22,192 nucleotides of DNA from Opitutia bacterium (GCA_021204635.1 JAJPZB010000181.1:1-22192); one strand, 5' to 3'; positions 7,694 through 15,665 are shown, counted from the stretch's first letter. Notes: generated by a model not told the origin, from the letters alone. Made by a program: numbers and translations.

Positions 7694-8289
7694 GCGCGGG
7701 CAACAGTGGCGGCAACGAACTCGGCGTCGTCGGTGGCTGGGGGATTGCGCCTGCCGCGCTCGCGAAGTTTTTTCCTGCGGGCGCGATTGTGGTGGCGCCC
7801 ACCCGCGAGAATGTCGCGCGCGTGGCTTCGTTGCGGCGAGTTGTCGCGTATTCTCTCGGTGCATGGCTTTTGCTCGACGCCGCAACTCGCGGGGAATTTT
7901 CCTGCGACAATGCCGTGCTCTACGCGCCGTTTTTGGCGTTCTCGCGGGAAAAGGGCAGGGGCGGGAAAATTTTCTCCGCGCAGGTGAAATTTTTGCGGCG
8001 TTGGTTGCGGCGGGATTGTTGTGGCGCGCTCGCGGATTTTTACGCGCGGGCTGGATTGTCATTGTCGCCGCCGGCAGAGTTGCCGTATGCGCCGGAAGAC
8101 TTAGAGGCTGGCTTGGATTTTTTGCTTGACGGAGACATTTCCGCTGTACCCGCCGCCGCAACAAACTGGGAAATTGTCCTCGGCGAAAACGACGCACTGT
8201 TGGACGCCGAGATTGTGGCGGCAACTTTTCCGAAGAACCCGACCCGCATAATTCCTCGCGGAACTCACGATTTGTTGACGCTTATTTGA
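7690..8289 (+). CDS. alpha/beta-hydrolase, probable pimeloyl-ACP methyl ester esterase (BioG/BioH-like)
   Basis: This enzyme probably removes the methyl group from pimeloyl-ACP methyl ester, ending the BioC-initiated pathway. The 199-aa protein starts with VVGGWGIAP, similar to the GWG opening of BioG. A likely nucleophile is Ser55 in AYSLGAW. Asp168 in GENDAL and His193 in GTHDLL complete a plausible triad in the right order and spacing. The assignment rests partly on its position between bioDF and bioC, the usual place for the non-homologous esterases BioH, BioG, BioK or BioJ. The start overlaps the bioDF stop by four bases (ATGA), suggesting coupled translation; GGGAGG nine bases upstream could act as a ribosome site, unusually for this window. 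The closest family may be BioG (DUF452), but similarity beyond the motifs is low. Confidence 0.75.
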   Translation: MSAGNSGGNELGVVGGWGIAPAALAKFFPAGAIVVAPTRENVARVASLRRVVAYSLGAWLLLDAATRGEFSCDNAVLYAPFLAFSREKGRGGKIFSAQVKFLRRWLRRDCCGALADFYARAGLSLSPPAELPYAPEDLEAGLDFLLDGDISAVPAAATNWEIVLGENDALLDAEIVAATFPKNPTRIIPRGTHDLLTLI

Positions 8290-8323
8290 TGGTGTGAAAA
8301 AATGACCAATCCCGCGCGTTTTC

Positions 8324-9073
8324 ATGGATTTATCGGAATCAGTTGGTGGCAATTTTAATCGTCGGGCTGCGACATACAACGAGCACGCAGACGTGCAGCG
8401 GCGGGCGGCAAAGTGGCTTGCAGAGTGGATTGAAACTGGATTGCCACAATCCGCGAGAATGTGGGAACTCGGCTCCGGCACCGGATTTTTCACGCGCGAG
8501 CTCCTCCGGCGCGGGTATCGCGTCTTGGCAACAGACATCGCGCCCGAGATGGTTGCGCGCGGCAGGATAGAATGTCCCGACGCCGATTGGGCAATCCACG
8601 ACAGTTGGCGGCTGCCGGAAAACGTCTGCGACCGGATTTTTTCTTCGAGCCTTTTGCAATGGATGCCCGACCCCGCGAAAATTTTGCCAATCTTCCACGC
8701 CGCGTTGCGCGCGGGCGGGAAAATGTTGCACGGGTTCTTCGTTGCGCCGACATTGCACGAGCTTTACTCGCTCGCGGACTTGCGATCGTTTCCCCTGCGC
8801 TGGCGGAGCGAGGAGGAGTGGGTGGCGGCGTTTCGCGCGGCGGGATTTGACGTCTTGCGCGCAGAATCGAGCCAGCGCCGCATTACGTATTCCGGCGCGG
8901 CAGAATTTTTGCGAAATCTGAAAAACACGGGCGCGACGGGCGGGACGGGAAATGTCTCCGTGGGCGAGCTCAGGAAAATCTTAGTCGAATACGACAAAAA
9001 ATTTGGCGACAACGATGGTGGCGTGTTCGCCACATGGCGCTGTTTCAGAATCGAAGTCGCGCGAAAAGACTGA
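8324..9073 (+). CDS. bioC: malonyl-ACP O-methyltransferase BioC
   Basis: BioC methylates malonyl-ACP with S-adenosylmethionine so that fatty-acid synthesis can extend it to a pimeloyl chain. The N-terminal FNRRAATYNEHADVQ (11-25) is the typical BioC opening. The SAM-binding motif I is ELGSGTGFFT (48-57), with ATDIAPEM (69-76) as motif II. SSLLQWMPDP (108-117) resembles the BioC segment around the active site. The length, 249 aa, is normal. It starts 34 bases after the esterase stop, and no Shine-Dalgarno sequence is visible. It is the last gene of the biotin block, and a C-rich repeat array follows directly. Confidence 0.88.
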   Translation: MDLSESVGGNFNRRAATYNEHADVQRRAAKWLAEWIETGLPQSARMWELGSGTGFFTRELLRRGYRVLATDIAPEMVARGRIECPDADWAIHDSWRLPENVCDRIFSSSLLQWMPDPAKILPIFHAALRAGGKMLHGFFVAPTLHELYSLADLRSFPLRWRSEEEWVAAFRAAGFDVLRAESSQRRITYSGAAEFLRNLKNTGATGGTGNVSVGELRKILVEYDKKFGDNDGGVFATWRCFRIEVARKD

Positions 9074-9178
9074 CGCCCACCACCAACCCGGTCTTGCCAC
9101 CATCCCATTTCCCTACCACCACCGCTACCACCAACCCGCTCACCACTAACCCGATTCCCGTCACCAACCTGCCACCAC
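9074..9178 (-). repeat. C-rich (inverted) repeat array after bioC
   Basis: About eight short units of the CACCACCAACCC type, including CACCACTAACCCG and CACCATCCCA variants, fill the space between the bioC stop and the hairpin at 9181. The orientation is opposite to the arrays behind the cyclophilin, ychF and guaB, so the transcript of bioC would be C-rich here rather than G-rich. Confidence 0.75.
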
Positions 9179-9180
9179 AA

Positions 9181-9216
9181 AAACGCTCTCGCAAGCGGAG
9201 ACTTGCGAGAGCGTTT
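9181..9216. terminator. perfect 15-bp hairpin, terminator for tRNA-Glu and probably bioC
   Basis: AAACGCTCTCGCAAG (9181-9195) and its exact complement (9202-9216) enclose six bases. Read on the minus strand the stem ends in five Us, a good intrinsic terminator for the tRNA-Glu transcript. Read on plus it ends in UUUA, weaker but workable for the convergent bioC transcript. Confidence 0.75.
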
Positions 9217-9243
9217 ATTGCGGGCGACTTGCGTCGCGTAAAG

Positions 9244-9318
9244 TGGCAGCGGGTATGGGAATCGAACCCATCTTTACGAGTTGAGAACCCGACGTCCTAA
9301 CCGATAGACGAACCCGCC
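9244..9318 (-). tRNA. tRNA-Glu (anticodon CUC)
   Basis: The minus strand folds as a cloverleaf. The acceptor is GGCGGGT with ACCCGCT (G1-U72 wobble), the D arm GTCT...GGAC, the anticodon loop TTCTCAA with anticodon CTC, and the T arm ATGGG-TTCGATT-CCCAT. Position 73 is G, as usual for tRNA-Glu, and CCA is encoded at 9244-9246. It reads GAG codons. It lies downstream of the porin on the same strand but is separated by a hairpin, so it may have its own promoter. Confidence 0.93.
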
Positions 9319-9352
9319 GGAAATGGAGCGGCGATTCCACCGATAAAACGCG

Positions 9353-9385
9353 CCCGCCGCAAGAAAATTTTTATCCTGCGGCGGG
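9353..9385 (-). terminator. probable intrinsic terminator of the porin gene
   Basis: A perfect 9-bp stem, CCCGCCGCA with TGCGGCGGG, encloses a 15-base A/T-rich loop. On the minus strand it is followed by GCGCGTTTTATC. It starts 11 bases after the porin stop codon. The large loop and the interrupted U-tract lower confidence slightly. Confidence 0.6.
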
Positions 9386-9396
9386 GAACTGCGTTT

Positions 9397-10644
9397 TTAG
9401 AACGAGATTTGGAGCATCGTGCGGAACGCGCCCGAGGAATCGGAGCCGCCGTTGCCGAAGTAGTGGCCAAACTCGTATCCGGCGGAGGCTCTCACGTACT
9501 TATTGAAGTAGTAGTTCACGCCGAAGTAATAGGTCGCCGCGCAATTGTGGTCGCCGGAATCGGGGACGCGGTTTTGCGTGTTTGCGTTCACCAATCCGGA
9601 TTCCGTGTTCAGGTAGGTGAAGCGGATCGCCGGCTCGAAGTTGTTTTCCATGCGATAGGTCGCCGTGAGGTTCAAGCCATAAACCGCCTGAATATTGGAA
9701 TCGCTGTCGCCGTTGACGTAGAAGAAATCGGCGAGAAGGCTCAGCCCGCCATTGTCGTAGCGGACATAGGGCTCGAGGCCGAAGACCGTGCCGGCGTTTG
9801 TCGCGGCGCCTTTTTCCGCCCCGTCTTTGTCGCCAAAATTCACTGTCGCGTTCAAGCCGAGATAGAGCTGCGAATCGTCGTCAAGTTTAAACTTGCTGCC
9901 GATGTTGCCGGTGATGGCGAGATTGTTCGAGCGCTTGTCGTAGTCCTTGGCGACAGCGTTTGTGAGCGACAAACCGTAGTCGATGTCCTCGGACAAATTG
10001 CCGTCCCAGAAAACGCCGATGTGTGAGCTGTCGATTCCCTTGGCGTATGAATTGCCGGTGAGGAAATTCGAGTTGAACGAACGTTCGATGCAGGGAAGCT
10101 TCGACGACGAAGTGTATTCTTCGAGCATGAAGTGTACTTTCCTGTGACCGACGCTCAGGGTGCCGATGTCGCCAAATTTCCGCGAAATTGTCGCCACATC
10201 GATGTAGCCGTTGTTGACGCTGCCGCCTTCCGACTTGCTGTCGAACTCGTAGGTCAACTTCGCGCTCCAATCGTCGCCAAAATCGGCGTTAAAGCCGAGA
10301 ATCGCGCGGCGGATGGAAAATCCGTTTTGGTCCGACGAATGGCCTCCCGACGCAGACGCGTAGATGTATTGGCCTTGAATGAGGCCGGTGAGCTGGATTT
10401 TGAGTTTGTCCTCTGCCGTCGGGATTTCGAGAACGATGGTCGGCTTTTCCGCCGTTGTGTCAACGTGCAGCGACGGCATGTCGTTCTGCTCCGCAGGGGC
10501 AACAGTCTGCTCGGTGGGAGCAACTGTTGTCTCTTCGGGAGCAGGCGTTTGGTCTGCCGCAGCGGCGTCTTGCGCGAAGACGGCGGGAGCTATGAGCGTT
10601 CCCGCGATCGCGGAAAGCAATAGTTTTTTTGAAACCAATTTCAT
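9397..10644 (-). CDS. outer-membrane porin, OprO/OprP (phosphate-selective) type
   Basis: It should form a beta-barrel channel in the outer membrane, probably trimeric and selective for anions or phosphate if it behaves like its family. Residues 1-24 are a clear signal peptide ending AVFA before Gln25. Residues 25-58 are a Pro/Thr/Glu-rich linker. The barrel covers about 70-415, with many alternating strands (for example IQLTGLIQGQYIYA and RRAILGFNADFGDDWSAKLTYEFD, the latter given here only as a family hallmark) and a final Phe, the signal for BAM-mediated insertion. The length, 415 aa, fits. No Shine-Dalgarno sequence precedes the ATG. It is divergent from ychF, sharing a 159-base intergenic region. 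The substrate cannot be deduced from sequence alone. Confidence 0.85.
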   Translation of the reverse strand: MKLVSKKLLLSAIAGTLIAPAVFAQDAAAADQTPAPEETTVAPTEQTVAPAEQNDMPSLHVDTTAEKPTIVLEIPTAEDKLKIQLTGLIQGQYIYASASGGHSSDQNGFSIRRAILGFNADFGDDWSAKLTYEFDSKSEGGSVNNGYIDVATISRKFGDIGTLSVGHRKVHFMLEEYTSSSKLPCIERSFNSNFLTGNSYAKGIDSSHIGVFWDGNLSEDIDYGLSLTNAVAKDYDKRSNNLAITGNIGSKFKLDDDSQLYLGLNATVNFGDKDGAEKGAATNAGTVFGLEPYVRYDNGGLSLLADFFYVNGDSDSNIQAVYGLNLTATYRMENNFEPAIRFTYLNTESGLVNANTQNRVPDSGDHNCAATYYFGVNYYFNKYVRASAGYEFGHYFGNGGSDSSGAFRTMLQISF

Positions 10645-10803
10645 AGAGAATGTGAATTAGGTTATCGTTTACGGAATGTTAGATTTTTAAAAGGGCGTCG
10701 AGATTCTCAGTTTAACTTTGGTGTTGTCAACGGCGATTTTTCCACAATCGGGATTTTCGATTCTTGCGGGAAACGGCGCGAAACTTCATAGTGGCGCAAA
10801 ATC

Positions 10804-11907
10804 ATGTTACAAGCCGGCATCGTAGGTTTGCCCAACGTGGGCAAAAGCACGCTCTTCAACGCTCTCACGCGCTCTCGCAACGCAGAAGCCGCGAACTATC
10901 CTTTTTGCACGATCGAGCCAAACGTCGGAATCGTCGAAGTTCCGGATTCGCGCCTCGCTCCGTTGGCAAAGCTCGCCAAGACGGACAAGATTGTGCCCGC
11001 CGTCATCGAGTTCGTCGATATTGCGGGGCTCGTCGCCGGCGCGTCGAAGGGCGAGGGGCTCGGCAACAAATTTCTTGCAAACATCCGCGAGGTTGATGCG
11101 ATCGTGCACGTCGTTCGCTGCTTCGACAACGGCGATGTCATACACAACATGGGTTCAGTCGATCCCGTGCGCGACATTGAAGTTGTCAAGACCGAACTCG
11201 TGCTCGCAGACCTGCAATCATGCGAATCTCAGCTCGACAAGAATGTGAAAAAAATGCGCGGGCAGGACAAAGAGGCTGCCGCAAATGTTGAACTCTTCAA
11301 TCGCCTCATTCCGTGGCTGAACGAGGGAAAAACGGCGTCGTCGCTCCCGATGAACGACGAGGATCGCGCCCGCGCGAAAACCTTTTCATTGCTCACAACA
11401 AAGCCGGTTCTCTACGCGTGCAACGTCGATGAAAGCGGGCTCGCGGATCCCGAGGGAAACGCGTACGTGGCGGCGGTGCGCAAACACATTTCTGCCGAAC
11501 ACGACGCCCGCTCGTGCGTCATTTGCGCACAAATCGAGGCGGAACTTTGCGACCTTTCGCCGGAAGAGGGCAGGGAGTTTCTCGCGAGCCTCGGCGTGAA
11601 CGATTCGGGAGTTTCGCAACTGATTCGCCAATCCTACGATTTGCTCGGCCTCGCCTCATATTTCACGGCAGGGGAAAAGGAGGCGCGCGCGTGGACATTT
11701 AAAAAGGGAATGCTCGCGCCACAATGCGCCGGCGTTATTCACACGGATTTCGAGAAAGGCTTTATCAAGGCGGACGTCGTTTCGTATGACGACCTCATCG
11801 CGGCAGGAAGTTTTGCCGCCGCGCGCGAGGCAGGAAAGTATCGGCTCGAAGGCAAGGACTACGCCTTCCGCGATGGCGACGTCGCCGTTTTCCGCTTCGC
11901 AAATTGA
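10804..11907 (+). CDS. ychF: redox-regulated ATPase/GTPase YchF (OLA1 family)
   Basis: This is a universally conserved Obg-related P-loop protein that binds ribosomes and hydrolyses ATP. The G1 loop is GLPNVGKST (8-16), and the G3 motif is DIAGLVAGAS (72-81). The G4 position reads NVDE (207-210) instead of NKxD, the change that gives YchF its ATP preference. A TGS domain fills about 280-365 and ends RDGDVAVFRF. The 367-aa length is standard. It has no Shine-Dalgarno sequence, stands alone, and is followed immediately by a repeat cassette. Confidence 0.96.
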   Translation: MLQAGIVGLPNVGKSTLFNALTRSRNAEAANYPFCTIEPNVGIVEVPDSRLAPLAKLAKTDKIVPAVIEFVDIAGLVAGASKGEGLGNKFLANIREVDAIVHVVRCFDNGDVIHNMGSVDPVRDIEVVKTELVLADLQSCESQLDKNVKKMRGQDKEAAANVELFNRLIPWLNEGKTASSLPMNDEDRARAKTFSLLTTKPVLYACNVDESGLADPEGNAYVAAVRKHISAEHDARSCVICAQIEAELCDLSPEEGREFLASLGVNDSGVSQLIRQSYDLLGLASYFTAGEKEARAWTFKKGMLAPQCAGVIHTDFEKGFIKADVVSYDDLIAAGSFAAAREAGKYRLEGKDYAFRDGDVAVFRFAN

Positions 11908-12116
11908 CGGCGGGTTGGTGGTGAGGATTTGGGTTAGTGGTGAGAGGCTGGGTTGGTGGTGGCGGCAAGTTGCCACGATGGTTGTTGCACGGATTTGTTC
12001 GGGGCTAACGTCCCTCACGATTGTGGTGGCGGGTTGGTGGTGAAATGGGATGGTGGCAGGACTTGGGTTGGTGGCGGCGGGTTAGTGGTGACGTTGGGTT
12101 GGTGGTGAGGATTTGC
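11908..12116 (+). repeat. G-rich repeat cassette behind ychF
   Basis: Repeats of the GGGTTGGTGGTGAG type start within six bases of the ychF stop. They are interrupted by the 49-bp hairpin element at 11971-12019 and continue as plus-orientation units to about 12113. The first 112 bases closely match the segment after the guaB stop at the window end, so this is a dispersed cassette and not just a local array. Confidence 0.8.
11971..12019. repeat. interspersed 49-bp hairpin element, copy 1
   Basis: The element runs from TGCCACGAT to GTCCCTCACG and matches 22144-22192 at 45 of 49 positions. Its core is a hairpin with arms GGGGC and GTCCC around TAAC (perfect GGGAC/GTCCC in copy 2). Outside the hairpin the sequence GGATTTGTTC is fully conserved. 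Its function is unknown. Confidence 0.75.
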
Positions 12117-12173
12117 AGTTTGTCGTCGCGCTTGCCTTTGTTGTGATTCATTGTTGCCGCCAAGTAAATCGCC

Positions 12174-12668
12174 ATGAAAGAAAAGTTCCATCTCCTTCCC
12201 GAGTTCCGAGTCCGCTTTGCCGAGACAGACATGGCGGGCGTGGTGCATTTCTCGCAGATTTTGCGCTGGGCAGAGAATGCCGAGAGCGATTTTTTTCGCT
12301 GTCGCGGCGTGGATTTCGCCACCGTTGCGGGCGGCAAACTTCGCGGATTCCCGCGCGTGAAATTGCAGGCGGAGTTTGTTGCGCCGGCGCGCTACGACGA
12401 CAGGATTGTGGTCAAAATCCGGCCACTGTTGTCGGGGCGGGATGGTGGTGAAAAGTCGTCCGCGATTAGTTGGGAATTTGTCATTGTTGCGGCGCGCGGC
12501 GACAACGGTGGCGGTTGCGACAATGTTGAAATTGCGCGCGGGCGTTGGACAAGTGTCTATGCTGAGGCAGATGTCGCAGCAGGAACGTTGCGTCGCGTCC
12601 GCGAGCTCCCCGCCGAGATTGTGCGCGCTCTGAGCGAATTTGCCCGCGACAATCCCGCCATAGAGTAG
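12174..12668 (+). CDS. acyl-CoA thioesterase, 4HBT/YbgC-like hotdog fold
   Basis: It likely hydrolyses an acyl-CoA thioester in the cytoplasm. The N-terminal segment RFAETDMAGVVHFSQILRW (14-32) is the 4HBT signature, with Asp19 as the expected catalytic residue and the GVVHF segment that begins the long helix. The family is usually 130-145 aa; this one is 164. The extra length lies in two Gly-rich stretches near 87-94 and 106-115, whose DNA (GGGATGGTGGTGAAAAG, ATTGTTGCGGCGCGC and similar) resembles the flanking repeats. The start at 12174 gives a complete signature; no Shine-Dalgarno sequence is present. Repeat arrays flank it on both sides. The substrate is unknown; a menaquinone-pathway DHNA-CoA thioesterase is one alternative. 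Confidence 0.8.
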   Translation: MKEKFHLLPEFRVRFAETDMAGVVHFSQILRWAENAESDFFRCRGVDFATVAGGKLRGFPRVKLQAEFVAPARYDDRIVVKIRPLLSGRDGGEKSSAISWEFVIVAARGDNGGGCDNVEIARGRWTSVYAEADVAAGTLRRVRELPAEIVRALSEFARDNPAIE

Positions 12669-12879
12669 CGCCACCACCGTCGCGGTTGTTGCGAGAACTT
12701 GGGTTGGTGGTGGGTTTGTGGTGATGGGTTAGTGGTGATGGGTTAGTGGTGGGATTTGGGTTTGTCGCCACCACCAACCCTGGCTTTCACCACCAAGCCC
12801 TTGCCACCACCAAGCCAACTCGGGGACAAATTTTCTGCTTTTTTTTGCCTTGGTGCATGGATAAACTCTAACCCTAATT
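12669..12879. repeat. repeat region with opposed arrays, between thioesterase and nuoJ
   Basis: Plus-orientation units run from about 12698 to 12762 and switch to minus-orientation units at 12768-12820. GGGTTGGTGGTGG (12701-12713) and its exact complement (12768-12780) could form a 13-bp stem with 54 bases between. This may block transcription from the thioesterase into nuoJ. From about 12825 the sequence turns A/T-rich and presumably holds the nuoJ promoter, although I see no good consensus. Confidence 0.75.
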
Positions 12880-13422
12880 ATGGTTGAGAACGCTCTGTTT
12901 TACGTTTTCGCCGCGTTCACGCTCGTGAGCGGGCTCTTGGTTGTCGTGAATCGCAAGCCGGTCAATGCGGCGATGGCGATGATCATGACGATAATTGGCG
13001 TTGCCGCGAACATGTTTCTGCTCGGTGCGCCGTTCTTGGCGACCTTGCTCATCATGGTTTACGCCGGCGCGGTCATCGTGCTTTTCCTCTTTGTGATAAT
13101 GCTCGTCGAGCCCGATTTGAAGCCGCTGAAACGAGGTTGGGTGAAAACAGCTCTTGGCGGGTTGATTTTCTTTGCGATATGTGCGGTGTGCGTGATTTGG
13201 CTTTTTGATTGCTCAGGGGCGATTCCGGTGGCGGACGTCTCGGAGCAGGCGGGCAGTTTCCCGTATTCGGCAGACGCAAAAGTTTTCGGCAGCCTGCTTT
13301 TCTCGAAATACGCATTTTTGGTCGAGGCTGTTGCGCTGCTTTTGCTGGCGTCGATGGCGGCAGTTTTCATGCTTCACGAAAGGCGCAAGGCTCCGCTGCC
13401 CGAGCAATCGCCTGCCAAATAG
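12880..13422 (+). CDS. nuoJ: NADH-quinone oxidoreductase subunit J
   Basis: A membrane-arm subunit of respiratory complex I, equivalent to mitochondrial ND6. The 180-aa protein has about five membrane segments. The conserved third segment ATLLIMVYAGAVIVLFLFV (about 53-71) carries the pi-bulge region (YAGAV) that links quinone reduction to proton pumping. It is followed by nuoK (31-base gap) and nuoL, the standard order. No Shine-Dalgarno sequence is visible. Confidence 0.95.
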   Translation: MVENALFYVFAAFTLVSGLLVVVNRKPVNAAMAMIMTIIGVAANMFLLGAPFLATLLIMVYAGAVIVLFLFVIMLVEPDLKPLKRGWVKTALGGLIFFAICAVCVIWLFDCSGAIPVADVSEQAGSFPYSADAKVFGSLLFSKYAFLVEAVALLLLASMAAVFMLHERRKAPLPEQSPAK

Positions 13423-13453
13423 CCGTTTTTTCAATTTCTAAATTTTCTTTATC

Positions 13454-13750
13454 ATGCTTTCACACTTCTTGATTTTGGCGGGAATGCTCTTCGCGATTGG
13501 GCTCACGGGGGCACTCGTTCGCAGGAACGTAATTGTCGTCTATATGTCGCTCGAAATGATGCTCGCGGCGGCAATGCTCGCGCTCGTCGCGTTTGCGAAG
13601 TTTACGAACACGATGGAGGGCGCGCTGTTTTGCTTTTTTGTCATCGCAATCGCTGCGGCGGAAGTCGCCGTTGGGCTCGCGCTCATCGTCGCATTTTTCC
13701 GTCGTCGCAAGGCGATTTCGTTGGACGACTTGAACTCTTTGAAAAACTGA
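13454..13750 (+). CDS. nuoK: NADH-quinone oxidoreductase subunit K
   Basis: A small three-helix complex I subunit, equivalent to ND4L. At 98 aa it is the usual size. The second helix contains a membrane-buried Glu (YMSLEMMLAA, Glu35), and the third contains AAAEVAVGLAL with Glu71; both are the conserved proton-pathway residues of the family. The stop is one base before the nuoL start, which implies tight co-translation. Confidence 0.95.
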   Translation: MLSHFLILAGMLFAIGLTGALVRRNVIVVYMSLEMMLAAAMLALVAFAKFTNTMEGALFCFFVIAIAAAEVAVGLALIVAFFRRRKAISLDDLNSLKN

Positions 13751-13751
13751 A

Positions 13752-15665
13752 ATGGACAACGCCACGCTTCTCCAACTCATTTTGCTGACGCCGATTATCG
13801 CGGCGGCGGTTTCAGCCTTGTATTTTCGCCGTTCCCGCTGGGGCGCGCCGATAATTTCCGTGGTGGCGGCAGGGCTGATTCTCGTGTTCTCGCTGAAACT
13901 TTTGCTCGGTCTCGACCCTGCGGCGCCAACTGCGGCGGCGAGCCTCCCGGGCTTCACGATTGGGACATTTAAGGAGCTCGAAAATTTCGGGCTCATGATT
14001 GATAAAAACGGGGCGATGATGCTTTTCGCCGTTACGTTTGTCGCGTTTTGGATTCACGTTTTCTCAATCGGATACATGGACGACGACAAGGCGCGCGGGC
14101 GATTTTTCACCGGATTGAGCATTTTTATGTTCTCGATTGTCGGGATCATCGTCAGCGACAACCTGTTCATGACATTTATTTTCTGGGAACTCGTCGGGTT
14201 CTGCTCATACATGCTCATCGCGCATTATTTCGACACGGAATACGCTTCGATGGCGTCGAAAAAGGCATTTATCGCCAATCGCGTCGGCGACTTCGGCTTC
14301 CTTATCGGGATAATTCTTTGCTACAAGCTTTACGGCACGACGAACTTTTCGCAGTTGGAGACGCTCGCAGACACTGAAAAATACACTGCGGTTGGGCTCT
14401 TGCTGATGTGCGGATTTCTCGGAAAATCTGCGCAATTCCCGCTCCACGTTTGGCTCACGGACGCGATGGCGGGCCCGACGCCGGTTTCTGCGCTCATTCA
14501 CGCCGCGACAATGGTCGCCGCCGGCGTTTTCTTCATGGTGCGCGTGTTCTTCCTTTTGACCGACCCCGTTCTCGACACGATGCTTTGGATTTGCGCCGGC
14601 ATGGCGGCTTGTGCGGGAATTGCGGCTCTCGGGCAGACCGACATCAAGAAATCGCTCGCGTATTCCACGCTGTCGCACCTCGGTTTCATGGGCGCGGCAA
14701 TCGGCTTGCGCATGCCGGAAATCGCCCTTTTGCACATGGGGATGCACGCGTTTTTCAAGGCGACGCTCTTCCTTTGCTCCGGCTCGGTGATTCACGCATG
14801 CCACCACGAACAGGACATGACGAAGATGGGCGGCTTGCTCAAAAAAATGCCGATAACGGCGGTCGCGTTTGTCATCGCGGGTCTCTCGATTTCGGCGTTC
14901 CCGTGGTTCGCGGGGTGGTATTCCAAAGATATGATTCTTTCTGGCGCGCTACTTAACGGCAACATTCCGGCGTTTGTGCTTCTCGTTATCGCGGCGATCG
15001 GGACGACGCTTTACATCGGCCGCATGTTCGCGATGGTTTTCCTCGGAAAAGCGCACAGCCACGGCGCGGAGAAGGCGAGGGAATCTTCTCCGTGGATGAC
15101 GGTGCCGCTCGTCGTGCTCGGCGTGATTTTCTCGCTCGGAGCAGGGTGGTCGCTCGCCGGCGACAATGGCATTGTCTGGCTCGGCGGCAAGATGAACGCG
15201 CTCTTCCCGCAGGTTTCGACGCTCGCGTTTTCGGCGCGGTATCACTCGCTACACCACGAATTGGCAGAATCGGGGCTCGTTGTGCCGATGCTCATTCTCG
15301 GGATCGCAATCCTCGTGCTCGGGCTCGCCGCCGCAGTGTTCTACTATCGCACGGGCGATGGCGACGACAGACTGCGCGCCAAGCACCCCGCCGCCTACAA
15401 GGCGCTTGAATATCGCTACTTCGACAATCTTTATCGCTGGTACATCGAGAAAATTCAGCAGCGCGTCGCGCTCTTCATCTCGCTCCTCAACGCCGTCTTC
15501 GTGGAAGGTCTCGGGATGCGCGTTGTCGCAGCAGGCATTCCCGCGACAGTTGGCTCGATAATCCGCCGCTTCGTCCACACGGGCAACGGCGCCGTCACCA
15601 TCTTCTGGATCGCCGTCGGCGCCGTCGCAATCGGCGTCCTCCTCGCCACCGGCGCCCTGAATTAA
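13752..15665 (+). CDS. nuoL: NADH-quinone oxidoreductase subunit L
   Basis: The distal antiporter-like proton pump of complex I, with about 16 membrane helices and the long lateral helix at its C-terminus. The length, 637 aa, is normal. Key pump residues are in place: Glu146 (FIFWELVGF), Lys225 (GFLGKSAQFPLHVWL) and Lys392 (WYSKDMIL). The nuoM and nuoN genes usually follow. Here the next genes are a restriction-modification system of different composition, so the remaining subunits must be elsewhere or beyond an insertion. Confidence 0.96.
   Translation: MDNATLLQLILLTPIIAAAVSALYFRRSRWGAPIISVVAAGLILVFSLKLLLGLDPAAPTAAASLPGFTIGTFKELENFGLMIDKNGAMMLFAVTFVAFWIHVFSIGYMDDDKARGRFFTGLSIFMFSIVGIIVSDNLFMTFIFWELVGFCSYMLIAHYFDTEYASMASKKAFIANRVGDFGFLIGIILCYKLYGTTNFSQLETLADTEKYTAVGLLLMCGFLGKSAQFPLHVWLTDAMAGPTPVSALIHAATMVAAGVFFMVRVFFLLTDPVLDTMLWICAGMAACAGIAALGQTDIKKSLAYSTLSHLGFMGAAIGLRMPEIALLHMGMHAFFKATLFLCSGSVIHACHHEQDMTKMGGLLKKMPITAVAFVIAGLSISAFPWFAGWYSKDMILSGALLNGNIPAFVLLVIAAIGTTLYIGRMFAMVFLGKAHSHGAEKARESSPWMTVPLVVLGVIFSLGAGWSLAGDNGIVWLGGKMNALFPQVSTLAFSARYHSLHHELAESGLVVPMLILGIAILVLGLAAAVFYYRTGDGDDRLRAKHPAAYKALEYRYFDNLYRWYIEKIQQRVALFISLLNAVFVEGLGMRVVAAGIPATVGSIIRRFVHTGNGAVTIFWIAVGAVAIGVLLATGALN

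Noticed and set aside
10725..10730. TTGACA on the minus strand upstream of the porin
   Set aside because: The hexamer is perfect, but no acceptable -10 lies 16-18 bases downstream, so I do not call a promoter.
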